Of a stretch of DNA of 64,000 nucleotides, positions 24,791-37,506 are shown one piece after another. The DNA lies in assembly GCA_000231825.2 (NCBI GenBank), contig JH720310.1:805583-869582 (forward strand), read 5' to 3'. Position numbers and translations under genes: made by a program. The stretch is from Tetrahymena elliotti 4EA. Lineage: Eukaryota > Ciliophora > Oligohymenophorea > Hymenostomatida > Tetrahymenidae. Within the stretch, counting starts at the first letter, position 1, and every line of letters starts with the position of its first letter. The notes under the pieces are model-generated. The model searched no databases, had not been told where the DNA came from, and worked only from the letters and a program-made list of their open reading frames with translations.

Positions 24791-27526
24791 TCAGTTAATA
24801 TGAGAAAAATCTTGAGTATTTTCTTCTTAGATTGTAAACATATTTTCATCTATTTTGTTCAACTATTTCATAAGAGAGGTATCTATGTTAAAATCTTTAG
24901 ATAACCTAACAAATTTATCTATTTCTTTTTAATCTAAACTTTACAGTGAAGAAGTTAATTAATTCGAATTTAAGCTTCCAGTATTATTATCAGGTAATTT
25001 ATTTGAACTTGAGCTAATTTATTGATAAAAAAATAGTTCAGTATATTAATCTTAATTGATGAAATTTTACTTCATTATTGATGTATTTGATGGTCTCAAT
25101 GATTCAATTTGATCAAATGATAATTCTTTAAAAGCTTCTTCATAAAACTATCTTTTTCTTTGATATTTTACTTAAGATACTTCTTCTTATTCTTTTTTGA
25201 CTTGATTTTTTATTTTTTAAGGGATTCTTTCTTCAGTATGTATCTCATTTAATCCATAGTTTTAAATATTATAATATTCTTAGCTTCTGTAAGGTGATTC
25301 CTCCTATTCGTGACTGTATGGAAGGATAGAGAAACATAATCTTAGTGGGCCAATATTCTTTTAGTAATCAAGAAGCAAACTTTCTAATTCTAAACGGTGC
25401 TCATAAAACGGTATTTAAAACTAACCGAAATCAACCAAATTATTTCTATTATGAATTTTATGTACTGACCATCCTGCATTTTCTGGAAATTTTTACTTGT
25501 ATAAATAATGGAAATTAATCATCTTTCATAGTAAATTTTAACATTTCAAAATATTTATTATTATGATGGTCCTCATAAAATGGTATTAAAACTAACTGAA
25601 ATAAATTTAAATTATTTTTATTTTGAATTTTAAGAGCAGACCAACCTCATTTTCTGGAAATATTTACTTGTTTCAATGATCTATCATTATAAATTTTACC
25701 ATTTAAAAATATTTATTATTTTGAGTCTAAATTTATTTCTCCTCATAAAGTGTAAATTACATTAATATTTACAATTATGATAAATCTTTTTTCAAAATGT
25801 TTTCAAAAAGAAGTAAACTTCCGGATCACCAAAAACATTAAAATTTTAAGTTCACAAAATATCTAATTTAAAAATAAATAGAATTTATTTTTCTCATACA
25901 ATTGAAATAATTTTTATTATTTTTAAATTCATTTTAATACCAGATTAAAAGATTGATCGTTTTTAAAATTTATAAATTATAAATTCTTTTTTTCCATTTT
26001 TTAAAAAATTTGGTTTCTACTTTTTTGATAAAAATTTATCTTAAGTAAAAAGATATTGTAAAAAAAAACAAATAAATTTTAGTTAATTTTATGATGTAAA
26101 TTTTGTTGATTTTGTAACTTTAATTAAAAAAGAATCTAGAATCATTCTAATTTTGAAAGTTACAAGTAGTCAAAAATGATATTTTATTTTTATGTTTTGA
26201 GAAGGTATTTTAATTAATTTTAAATAAAAGAATTAGTTTACCTTATGGTGAAAGATCATCATTTAAAAATAAATGTAATGATCAGATTTCTTATCAGGAA
26301 AAATAACTTTATCGATTTCTCTGATAAAGCATTATCCATCTTCACTTTCTACAATATGTTCATTACTTGTTCTATTTGCTTCATGTCTTAATCCTCTCCT
26401 AAAGAAACCATATTTAATTCTGATTTTTTCAGCTGTAAAGGGGAGGTTATTTGCAAAATCAAACATCAAAATAAATTCATTAACAACTTCTTTAGGTTAT
26501 TCTGATGATTTAAGCCTTAGCTTGAATCTATAATAGATAGAATTATAATGTTCTAGCTAAATCTATTTAAAATATATCATACAAATTTACATAAATATTA
26601 AAAATTTAATTTACTTTGTTAAGAAGCAATCCCTTAATAATTTCTCTTAGTATTTCAATTTCTTATTCTAATCTTTTAAGAGCTATTCCTTTAATTTAGT
26701 TATATCTTGTGAAACTTTAACGATGCTCTCTTATCTTTAATTCATCATTCAAATATTTTAAAACTGATTCTTTGTCCTTAAAACAATTACTAAAGTAGAA
26801 TATTTAATTATCTTTTATAGGTTAGTCAAAAAAAAAATTTCCAGCCTTTGCTAGTTCTTATTAATATTATATAGGGTGGCCTCTTGGAAAATCTTCCAAT
26901 TATTGTCTTGGAGTAGGCTTTGATGGCTCTAAATCCTTTTGAAAAATAATATTTCTCAAATATTTGTTTGTAGTTAATTTATTATATTTTTTACATCTAT
27001 TCTATAAATATCATTAATCAAGTCTGATTATTTAACTTTACTGATATTCAATTTCAAGGCAGTTTTAAAATCTTTATAAACTAAACAACAAAAAAAATAC
27101 TTTTTTTATTAAAATGTTAAATTTTAAAATTACTTTTTTCATTTTAGTTCAATTTCTTATATTTTGACAAAGGCTCTTTTGATACATATTCTAAAACCTC
27201 TTGAGCATATCTTTACTAACCAATAAAAATAAAGAAAAATCATATTAAATTTGATTTCTTCTAAGAATGTTGTTTAGATTACTTTTCTATTAAATTAATC
27301 ATTCATTTCATTAATACTATCTTCTAAGTCTTTATATTATCATTTAAATGTTATTAAATGTCATTTATCTTAAAAATATTTTACTTTATCTTATTAGTGA
27401 AGGCTATTTTTATGACATTTGTGAAGTATTTAAAATATTACTCCATTAAACTATTTAATCTTTTTTTTCTAAAGCTTCTAACATGCTTATTTAACCAGTG
27501 CTGTAATCTTCATAAAGAGATGACAT
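24791..27526 (-). CDS. Coiled-coil and C2-like module protein, paralogue 2
   Basis: ATG at 27526-27524 opens MSSLYEDYSTGQISMLEALE. After several introns the frame runs through a coiled coil (KDLEPSKPTPRQQ.. to ILREIIKGLL), a module with IRIKYGFFRRGLRHEANRTS, and an exon with NAGWSVHKIHN, GQFQIPFYEH and LRLCFSILPY, then a charged tail ending at TGA 24793-24791. It shares both modules with paralogues 1 and 3. A nearby decayed duplicate of the WS..F.IPFYE exon (25565-25740) makes the splice pattern there uncertain. No catalytic residues were seen; a structural or ciliary role would be a guess. Confidence 0.7.
25390..25740 (-). repeat. Duplicated exon in paralogue 2
   Basis: Two direct copies, about 25390-25556 and 25565-25740, share TTTTCTGGAAATnTTTACTTGT, a TCATAAAAnGGTAT block and the coding text. 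Copy 1 encodes GWSVHKIHNRNNL..FGQFQIPFYE; copy 2, in another frame, still reads WSALKIQNKNNL..FQLVLIPFYE. Residue-level similarity shows an exon duplication of which only one copy is in register. Confidence 0.75.
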
Positions 27527-28232
27527 CGTCAATGGAGGTGCTTAATATAAATTTGAATAGCTCAATCCTCTTTTGCTATTATTTAGTAGCAGGGACTTTT
27601 AAAGGTCATTCTATTTAGTTAATTCCTACTTTCTCTTTATTTATATAATCTCTTTATCAATTATATCTTGCATAATTTTAAGTTAATAGTAAACATCAAA
27701 TAATCAAAACCTTTATATATATAATCAAATTAAATAATCTTAATACCTACATTCAATGCAAATTTAATTTTTAAATTGATTTTAAAAGTTTTTTATTATT
27801 TTCTTATCCTGATTTGAATTATTTATTTTAAATAAAATATATTGTATTATTTATTATTTCATTTACATTCAAAAATCTACTTATTCGTCTTGACTCATTT
27901 TCTAAAATATATCCATATTTTACTTTGATAAAATTTTTGTGCTTTCAAAAAATAATTAATATGGATTATATTATATTAAATATTACTAAGTTTATCCAAT
28001 GTTTGCCTTAAATAGTCTAAGAGAATAGATAAATAAGGATAAAACAAACTTTTTTATGTTTTTTAATATAAATCAATTAGAAATCTAGAAAATAAATAGA
28101 CTGATTTTTGAGTAGATCAAAAGGAGAGATTGAAAACATTTATTGATCAAATGTTTTGATTAAAAGTTGAAAATTTTTGTTTCTATTAAAAGTTGTTCTA
28201 AGTAAGGAAAGAAAGATTTAAAAATATCAAAT
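27527..28232. other. Divergent intergenic spacer
   Basis: Spacer between the 5' ends of paralogue 2 (-) and the F-box-like gene (+). Apart from a short open stretch just upstream of 27526 (reads VPATKQQQKRIELFKFI), which may be an alternative 5' exon, nothing coding is seen. Confidence 0.5.
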
Positions 28233-29252
28233 ATGAATTCAACATATAAAGTTTTTGAAATAGATCAATAACATTACTATGAATTTACAAAGTGTTTATT
28301 TAAAATTAAAAAAATATGTTTTTCAACAGATAGAATCTAATTGTAAATATTGACTTGCCATAGTATTCCAAATCAAGATATTTTAAGAGATGACATACTT
28401 TAAGTGTTCATAGAAGATTAATTACTTAAAAAAGATCAAAGCTTTTTGAAAATTGATGAGAAAAATGAAGGGTAGTTTAAAATTTGTATAGAGGTTTAAT
28501 ACCATTATTAAAAACTTAAATTATTTGATAACATTTACTTTAAGTTTTCAGACGAAAACAACCCTGCTTGCAAAATATTGACCATTAAAGATTAAGATCT
28601 AAATTAAAACTAACAAAACAAATTTTAAGGGACAATTAACTTTTCTTAAATTTCACATAATATTTTAGGTGCAATTTGCTTATTCTTACTACCTCATGAG
28701 TCACTAAACTTTTTTTAGAGCTTTAAATCGAATGGTTTTAATAGGTTATCTTAAGAACCCACTATTTGGTAGTAATATGCTAAATATCTAGAACTAGATT
28801 TTAATGATGAACAAATCTGTAGATAGTCCTTTTTATAAAAATATAAAGATAGATAATTAGGTTTTGAACTTAAAGAATGTAAGAGTGTGTACAACCTTAA
28901 TTACTTCTGCTATATTAAATAAATTAGCTTTAATTTAAAAAATATTAAAATAGATTTTAGGGTTTAAGGAAATTATTCTCTTGGTGGTTTATAAAATCCA
29001 ACATCTTCAAAATTACAACTTGATAATATTAAATTATAGTTATCATAAGATTTATGTAGATTTAAAGAAGAATAAAAATCTAATTAGCAGATTTATGAAG
29101 GATTCCTTATTTATTAATACCCTTAAAATTTTAAAATAGTTTCAGGATTGAGATTTGTATTCGAATATGGATCGTATGGGTACTCAAATAAGCAAATATT
29201 TCAGATTTCTAATCAAAATATTCACAAATTTGAGTTATTTAATCTTTTCTGA
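28233..29252 (+). CDS. F-box-like protein (339 aa)
   Basis: Single exon, ATG 28233 (MNSTYKVFEIDQQHYYEFTK) to TGA 29250-29252. A mid-protein segment fits an F-box: LGAICLFLLPHESLNFFQSF, then RLSQEPTIWQQYAK about 20 residues later. F-box proteins link substrates to SCF ubiquitin ligases through Skp1. The C-terminal part (GNYSLGGLQNP, YQYPQNFKIVSGLRFVFEYG) could be a beta-rich substrate domain but was not identified. A decayed second copy follows immediately downstream. Confidence 0.6.
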
Positions 29253-29690
29253 AAAAGTTTAACAAAAATAATTTTAATTTTAAGAATTCTCACATAACAT
29301 TCTCAATTTTACTTTCTCTTTTCTTTGCTTATGAATCAGTGAACCTTTTCCAAAAATTCAAACCAAATTCTTTGACAAGAGTAATTTAAGAGCCCACTCT
29401 CTGATGGTATGATGGTAGATATATTGGAATTATTTTTATTTAAAATTTGATAATTAAGTGCTAATACAAAATCTTTTATCAAATCTTATAAAAATACGAA
29501 ACTTAGAATTGATTTGAATGACTGTAAGATTATTAATAATCAGAATTATTAGAGTAAAGTTTTTAAAAATAACTATCAGCTAAAAGATATTATCATTGAT
29601 TTTTAATTAAGATTATGGAGATAACTCACTAGAAGCTTACAGGATCCTTCTTTAACTAAATTGCTAATCAATTATTAATAATTAAAAATT
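29253..29690 (+). pseudogene. Decayed partial copy of the F-box-like gene
   Basis: The sequence aligns by eye with 28640-28870 of the intact gene: SHNIL, ESVNLF-like, KFFDKSNLRAHSL-type blocks in the same order but split between frames, with in-frame TGA. Only the F-box region and some following sequence are present. This is a tandem duplicate that lost its reading frame. Confidence 0.6.
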
Positions 29691-30116
29691 GTAACTTAGC
29701 TTTGTTAAGTAAGGGAATCAAATAAAAAAATAAAACAATTAAATCATTCAGGTTTCCTAATTTAGAAAAAACCTCAAAATTTCATATTTTGAAACTTAGT
29801 TTTTTTTGAATATGAACTCTTCATATACTTTTTACAAGAAATATTAGTAGTTCCAGATAAATTAATGAATTTTAAATATTCAATATGAAAATATTTTTTT
29901 TGTTGTTGAGAATTTTTTGTTTTCCAATTTGCTGAAATGTATTATAAATTTGCTTAATGTTTATTTAACTAATTTTTTGACACATAATGTTAGATTTTAA
30001 AACATAAAAAATGACCCATTTTTATTTTTTTATTAAATGAGATTTTGGTTTATATTAAAAAAATCACATATTAATAAATTTCTTCTGACATAAAAAGAAT
30101 CATTGTCATTTATATA

Positions 30117-32070
30117 TCAGTTATCATAATTAAATTATATTTGCAAGCCATCATTTATTTTCTTAGTAATTTGATTATCATCACTACTTTATGAGACTTA
30201 TTTTTTTTATTAACTATCTTTTATATTTTTAAATAAATATTATGAAGAATTTTTTTAATATTTTACTTGCAGAATTTTAGATTGGTTCTTATTTTTATTT
30301 GTGAACAAATTCTTTTTTAAATATTCCAACTTAAGGCATGTCATCTTATTTAAATAATTAATAAAGATATTTTAAAATACAAATAATAAGGGAAATAATA
30401 AATTACCCGCAGAAGTATATATTTATATACTATCTGGTTAATAAATTATTTCATCTCTTACAGGCTTTAAATGAAGTGGTGGGATATAATATTCAGATTC
30501 ATAATCAAACTATTACTTATTAAAATTAAAGTGCTCTTTTGAAGTTTATATGCTAAGATAGCAAAAACAGTTGTGGCTTAAATATTTTATACCATTCTAA
30601 AACAACAAATGAGCTTTTATTTCTTTAGGATAGAAAGGGATTCTATATTTACCTGGTAAAAAGTTGCCTTTTACATCAAATAAATCTAAAAGAGACCAAC
30701 CGTATTTGATAAGATTTTAATCTGTTTCATCCCAAACCCACAAATCTAAATAGAGCACTACATTCTCTTGTATAATCATACTTTAAATTACATGTTGTTC
30801 ATTTATTACTGCTATTTATCTATCAGGTGTATTATCCTATTTATTTATTAAGTTAAATATTATTTTCAAACCAATCAAAATTTGCAGGTGATTATCATCC
30901 TAAAGTTGTTGCAAATAATTTAAACTTTATTCGAAAAATAAAAGATTAATCAACTTATCAATAATCTAATAGGGATGATTCTGAATCACTATTTATTAAT
31001 TTACTAAGTAATTTTAATGATGTGCATAATAATCAGATGTAGATCTATATGTGAAGAAAGTACTTTCTCTTTTAAAAATACCATAATTGATTTTAACTCT
31101 CTTAACATAACTTGGAATAAATTTGATAAAGTCCCAATTAATATGAAAGCCATTTAAATAATCACTAGAGTTATTTGTTATCTCTGCTTGAGGTTTGAAA
31201 GGGTTCTATTCATTTATAAATTAATTACATAATAAGAGTTTTTTAATCCACAAATTTTTCCAGTAATATATAAAATATTAGTAAATAATTTACTTTGTTT
31301 AATATAAAAGATATTATTTTCTTTATGTGGTCTATTTGCCTCTACTTATCAAAATAATATTGAGAATTTCTAGATAACGAGGTACACTGAAGCTCTAAAT
31401 CATTTATTTAAGCTTTTAGATAATTAATCACATGACTTTCTGATGTGATATCATTTTAACTCTTCAAATTCATAATATTGTTTACATAGGGTTATTTATT
31501 GACCAAATGATCAAATTTTTGTAAATTTTAATTTATTTGGTTTAATTCTGCATCGTTTAAAGGAAGTTAGTTATTTAGCAATCTCATTCTCTTAAAATCA
31601 TTTAAATCCATATTCTTAAATATTCCACTTTAATTTCTTGGATAATTAGACGCATTTTTGCCTGCATTAATAAAAATATTAAAATTATTAGAAGCTTTAT
31701 TTGAGATTTAAGGAGTAGAATAATAATTATTTGCTTATAAAGGGTTAAGTATTTAAGGGCTGCTTTAATATTTTTGAATATTTTTTATCTCTTCATATAA
31801 TTAGTCTTCTTTTTGTTTTAAATCCATTCTTTTATCTATCAAATTTAATAATCTCTCCTTTTTAAGCTGATCATTGTCTTTATATATTTTATCATTCCTT
31901 TAAAACTATTTGAGCCTATTTTCTAAAGCAAACAGATCTTTGTAGTAGTTTCTTTTATAATTTATCTGCTCTTGATTAAAATTTGAGGGATCTAATGATT
32001 ACTAAACATGTTTTAATCTGTTTTAGATTTATTACTATGTAATCTTATTTAAAATATCCTAATTATACAT
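30117..32070 (-). CDS. Coiled-coil and C2-like module protein, paralogue 3
   Basis: ATG at 32070-32068 opens MYNQDILNKITQQQIQNRLK. A ~260-residue coiled coil is followed by an intron near 31285-31210, then a long exon with VKINYGIFKRESTFFTYRST and, ~100 residues later, YLDLWVWDETDQNLIKYGWS, LLDLFDVKGNFLPG, YRIPFYPKE and NCFCYLSIQ. The frame stays open to TGA at 30119-30117, although a donor near 30463 may trim the tail. Its GWSLLDLFD.......G.YRIPFY block is the best-preserved version of the family's second module. It lies convergent to the F-box-like gene. Function unknown. Confidence 0.75.
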
Positions 32071-33651
32071 AAAATATCAACTTAGCAAAAATTAATTACA
32101 ATATTAAAAATATTTGATAAATTATTGAATAACTTACTCCACAAATTAAATTAACAATTAAATGAAATAATTTTTGTAGAATTCTAAAATTAATTTTTGA
32201 TTTTAATTTCTAATTCTTATAATTTTTAAAAACTTTAAATTCGAAGATAAACACTAAAATGTCTATTCAATTAAGTAATTAAATAGATACAATTAATATC
32301 ACTTTTATAATAATTAATTTAATGTTTATTTTTATTTCTAATTCTTAATAAAATTCTTTACATTTTTTTTTAATTTGTCACAAACAATCAAAAATTATTT
32401 TTTTTTTAAATTGAATTCCTTAAAAACCAACTAAAAAACTATTATTTCTATCTTCTCTATCAACTTCTATATTTTTTTATTTTTAAAGAATAAACTCAAA
32501 CAAATTCTGCAAGTTGTATTACCCTCAGTTAATTAATTAAAACCATGACTTTAAGAAATAATTTATAAATTTGGTTTGCTCAGAAAGTTTTTTAATTTTC
32601 AATAAAAAATAACACTTGCCATCAACACATTTTTAGTACTTTTTAAATAATTATTGAAAAAAAATATTCAAAATTAATTTAGATTTGAAAACATGAATTA
32701 TCAGCATAAGATGTGGTGTACATGTATGCAAATTTGTGGAGAATGACTTAGTGTACACATGTGCGCATTTTACATAGCCTCCATTCATAATTAGACATTT
32801 ATTCATTGAAAAATTTACAAATAAAATTTAAATAAAGACAAAATTTATTGGTAAATCCTCTGTTTATCGCCTATAATTTATTCCCAACCCCAACACAACA
32901 GGTTCCTCATTGAGCTGGGGTTGTAATAGTAATATTGATTTTATTTTATTTTTGATAATTAATTCAATAAATGTAAATAATAATAACAATATTATACTTT
33001 TTAATTTCTTGATCTATCTATTTAAAAGATAAATTTTTTAATTTCTTATGAATGGCGAGTAGAGAAAATAGTTTTATTTGTTTGTAAACGAATATTCACA
33101 AAAAAATGAAATTTGAGTTGCAAATATTTGCAAACAAAAAATATGTTAGCTGTTCTCAATCTAGACTAGTGACCAGCTGAGCACATGCCCCATAATTTGT
33201 TTACCTTAAAAAATATAAAAGTGTAAAGGGAACTATAAAATATTTAAATAATAATAAAAAAAGGATTTTTCAACAAATCATAAAAACTAATAAAAATAAT
33301 TTTATTTTATTTTTATTTAAATCAGAAAGTTAAAATTAATTTATGTTAAGTGTTTCTTTTAATTATAACTTTTTTACATAAAAAAAATATATTTTTATAA
33401 AATAATAGTTAGATAGACACTAAATATTTTTATTTTGAGTAAAAATTCTGTTTTAAAACATTTTTTATAGACTGCAAATTCAGAATGCTAAGTTTTTATG
33501 TGCTCAATTTTGTACAAAAATTATATTGCGCAATGTGTGCACCCTACTCTGAATTTCCTGAAAACATGCTTAAAATGAAATTAAAATATGAAAAATATAA
33601 AATTTATTTTTTGAGAATAGAAATAACTATTTTTAAATTTTTGTTTTTGTT
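32071..33651. other. Intergenic, 1.6 kb
   Basis: AT-rich spacer with two G+C-richer islands: 32700-32790, with two related GTGTACATGTnTGC-like words, and 32880-32930, a hairpin. A third patch at 33145-33200 contains CAGCTG. None is coding on either strand and no tRNA fold was found. Confidence 0.5.
32885..32925. other. G+C-rich hairpin
   Basis: AACCCCA and TGGGGTT form a perfect 7-bp stem around a ~23-nt loop. In DNA this AT-rich such a stem is unusual. It could belong to a small RNA or a mobile-element end; nothing else supports either. Confidence 0.35.
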
Positions 33652-36600
33652 TCAAAAATTTTTAGTACCCCATTTAGTTTTACTTTCTTTGTATTAGTTT
33701 CTTTTGTTTTTGAGAGTTTTCATTGTAATAAATTACCTTTTCTATTTTTTAGATTAAAACATAACCCATTTTTTAACTATTTCTGGATAATTGTAGTTAG
33801 GCAAGTAGTATTTAAATATCTTTGCCTTATCAAAAATTTACAACATCAGATAGTTTCCTAAATCTGGAAATTCATTATTTTCATTTATTTTTTTCTCAAA
33901 TTTTTAGAAATCTTATTAAATGTTTTGTCTTTGCATCTATAGATATTCATATTAGCTACTACTTTCGTTGAGATTTGAAGGCGTTCTATGAAAATTTTAC
34001 TTAATACTATTTCGTAGCTGCTAGCCTTATTTTTAACTGCTAACAGGAGAAATTTATTGAGTAATCTTAAAAGGATTGCTGTTACTCTAATTGCTAGGAT
34101 TTTTATTAATACCATTCTACTAATCTTGTAATTGAATTTAAATGTTTTAGATTTAGTTTTGAAAGTTTTCTAGATGAATAACTTTTCTTCTTCTCCTTTT
34201 TAAATCATTTTAGTTAATCAATGTTTTGTAATCTTAAGGAAGGGTATTTTAATCTTTTTAATTGTTTCTAAGCAACTTTGCATCATTAAGTGAATATTAA
34301 TTACTCATTTCACTAATTAAATGATCTTCTAATTATTATTTAAGCAAATTAAAATTAACTGAATTTCTTATCTAATTTGCATATGAGCCTTTACTTTAAA
34401 TGTATGGATCATTTATTATTTCATAATTAGATTATTTTTAAAAATCTTCTTGATCATTATTTTAATGATTAGGCAAACTAAACAGTTTATTTAAATTTGT
34501 CAAAAAACTTTATTTTGAGAGAATACTTTTTTTTTTTATAGAAGAGGATTTTGAATATGCGTCATCATTTGAATCATCTGAAGAATTAGATAGTGAACAG
34601 TCAGAAGAAGGAGATTCAGGTTCTATCTGTAGATTTTTTTAGTTATTATTCATTTAGTCATTTTACTCTTAAAATAATTATATTTACTAACCTGCTGATA
34701 CAATAAAAGACTTTTTCTATTATTTTTATTGTTAATTTTTTTCTACCATTTTCTACATACTATTCAAGCTTTAAGATTATACATAAGAGAAACTATGTTT
34801 ACTCTATCTGCTTAAGTGATCTGGTGTTTTACCTGAATGATCGTCCATGTTTAAATAGGCTTTGCTAACTTAGTTATTTTAATTTTAGCATTGTTCATTA
34901 CTAAATTATAAAGAAAATTCTCTTTCCCTCTAAATATTAAATTTTTCAAAATCACTTAGATTATCTGGAGATATATTTTCATCATCTTGTAAGTAATCTA
35001 TATAATTATTATCATTTTCTTATATTTTTATAGCTTCAAATAGAGATTCTCTGTTAATTATTTCAAAAGCCTTATCTTACAGCTACCTTTAAATATTATA
35101 ATCTATGTGAACGTAATTAAATAGGAAAAATATAAATAAATTACCCTATTTTTTCTAAATTATTTAACTTTGATCTATGTCTATTATATGGAGTTCTCTC
35201 TTGTGGAGAAGAAACATTAAATTTGGATATTACTTAACGCTTACTGAATGTTAAGTGAGTGCTAAAACAATCAACAGAGTAATGTCTTCCAGATTTGCAT
35301 GTTGAACAAAATATAGAGCAACCTTCAAAATTATTATGTAGTGTAATATCCTCTTTTAACATTTAGAATGTTTCAAAATCATGATCATCCTCCTTTATTA
35401 CTGATAAGAATTACTCTCTATTTATTTTATATATTTTACAGAAATCTGTAGCTTTGGCTGTAAATGTTCTTCTATTACCCGTTATAAAAGAGATCTCTCC
35501 AAAATACCCTTTCTTCTCTTTTATTTAAATTTGCTTACTTTCTCTTTTTGAGTTAAAGTCTGGCTCAAACTATATAGAAACACTTCCTTTCACTATGTAG
35601 TAAAGAGAACAATCGTCAATATCTCCCTAAGTAAAAATAGTTTCAGAGGGTGAATATAATTACTCTTCCATAATTTTGGCTACTTTATCTTTTTCTTTTA
35701 ACTCCTTAAACAAGGGAATATTACTTAAATATTTTCCTTAAATTTATAAAGTTAGATCATTCTTTAGTTTTGTTGAAAGTTTTTCAATAATCATCTTCTC
35801 TTATTTTTTACGAGTTTCATTTTATTTCTATTTAATAATTATTTAATTTAACAAATTATTAATTAAATCAAATAAATCTATTTGTGATTTCTTCGATTAT
35901 ATTAAATTAAATTATTTATCAAAAAGAAAGATTCTTAATATCATTTTTTTACCTTGTAAAGGTATTCAATATAATTTGAGACTTAAATTTTGAGCTCCCT
36001 TGAAATATCTTCTTCTCTCATTAATCCATGTATAATTTATAAATTTTCTTTATATTTTTTATCTTTTTTTTCAATATTTTCAATGATTCCACCTATTGTG
36101 TTCAAGCTGAAAGCATATACAACACAGGTAACAAATATTGTAATCGTAGTAAATAAAACTTCTAGAGAGTTTTAAGGTGTTATGTCTCCATATCCTACAG
36201 TTGCCATAGTAACTGCTAAAAAGTAAAAAGAATAAACATATCGTTCAAATATTGATGCATCTAGAAGATTTTTACTTGCCAACCAATTATCCGTTATACC
36301 ATTATTAATTTCAAAGATAACCAAGCCATGCCAAAATAAACAGAAAATATGGCAAATACCTATCACAAAAACAAGAAGTCTCAAAAGATCAAACATATTT
36401 TTATGATCTTTTTCATAACTTACATAAAATGTAATTTATTTTAATACCTTAGAGATTTTGATCCATTTTAAAGTAAACAAAAAATTATTAATGATTCTCC
36501 AAGTAGAATTTACTTCTACTTTCATAACATAAAAAAATAGAGGCATATTTCCTACCAAATCATATACTAGTCTCTTCTTTAAATATTATTTTAAAATAAA

Positions 36601-37506
36601 GCTCCTATCAGTTATGATGCTACCCTTTTTGAGCACTCCAGTATTTAATTCAATAAAAATATCAATGACTGAGATAAAAAATAGAATTTAGAATAGTAAT
36701 TAGAATCTAGATATTTCCATTTCAAAGAATAACTCTAAATTAAGAAGGAAGGTAGAAAATATTATTATCAAAGACTAAATACTATTCCAAGCTTTAATTA
36801 AATAATTTGAAGGTTTAAATACTCTATTACTCAGCTTTTGAATGCACATCCTATACAGTAATTGAATATTAAAGAAAAATTTGCAGCCATGCTTTTAGTG
36901 TTAGTCTATTGAATAAAAACTTGTTACATCTCCAATCAAATCATGTTAATGCTAAGTAAGTTTACTTAATATCCTTGCATTCATTGAAACTATCTTAAAA
37001 AAATTATATACGTTAACTAAAATTTTAAGTACTTTCATTAACCTTATAGGAGCTATTGTCTTTTATTCTGTTTATTCATTATATGCTGTGTGAAACTAGC
37101 TCTTTTCATCATTAAAATATTACTAAATCTACTAGCTAGGAGTATTCTTTGATACAGAAGTAAAGCTTTTATCAAGTTACTCCTATGTTTACTAAATATT
37201 TTAGCCTTTTTAAGTTAAGTTAAGCGTTTATAAAATAGTTTAATTCTAACTGTGTTCGGATATAGACATTTCATTTTTTAATGCTGAATCCCTTCTACTT
37301 ATTTACAAAAAACTGCCTGATTCTACTTCTGACTCACTATATTTAAAGGGCAACTATGAAAATAACTTATGATCCTATATTATCAATAAAATAAGCAAAA
37401 AAAAATGAATTATCGATCACAAATTTTTATTTACTTCTTCATTTAGAGAATAATTTTTCCTATAGGAAAAATTATTCTAGTATGAAGCAATAACTGGTTG
37501 TGACAT
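33652..37506 (-). CDS. EAG/CNG-type K+ channel with CNBD and zinc knuckle, copy A
   Basis: Exons 37506-37435, 37374-35953, 35827-35145, 35086-34692 and 34622-33652 join in frame to 1,180 residues. Order: basic N terminus; S1 (SLIIIFSTFLLNLELFF); S2 ending in NTGVLKKG; S3 (GNMPLFFYV); a lysine-bearing S4 (LKWIKISKVLKQ); S5; pore with VTMATVGYGDITP; S6; C-linker; CNBD with YFGEISFITGNRRTFTAKA; the zinc knuckle CSTCKSGRHYSVDC; then a long Ser/Gln-rich tail ending in a conserved FDKAKIFKYY and NYPEIVKKW block. TVGYGD predicts potassium selectivity; FGE and the following Arg fit a cNMP-binding cassette. The channel would sit in a cell or ciliary membrane. First and most complete member of the tandem array. 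Confidence 0.92.
35267..35308 (-). other. CX2CX4HX4C zinc knuckle, copy A
   Basis: Fourteen codons reading CSTCKSGRHYSVDC, exactly the retroviral-type CCHC spacing, about 15 residues after the CNBD. The same 42-nt block is kept in copies B, C, D and E. Confidence 0.85.

Noticed and set aside
32885..32925. Possible tRNA because of a G+C-rich stem and a GGTTC word
   Set aside because: No acceptor, D, anticodon and T arms of the right lengths can be drawn around it.
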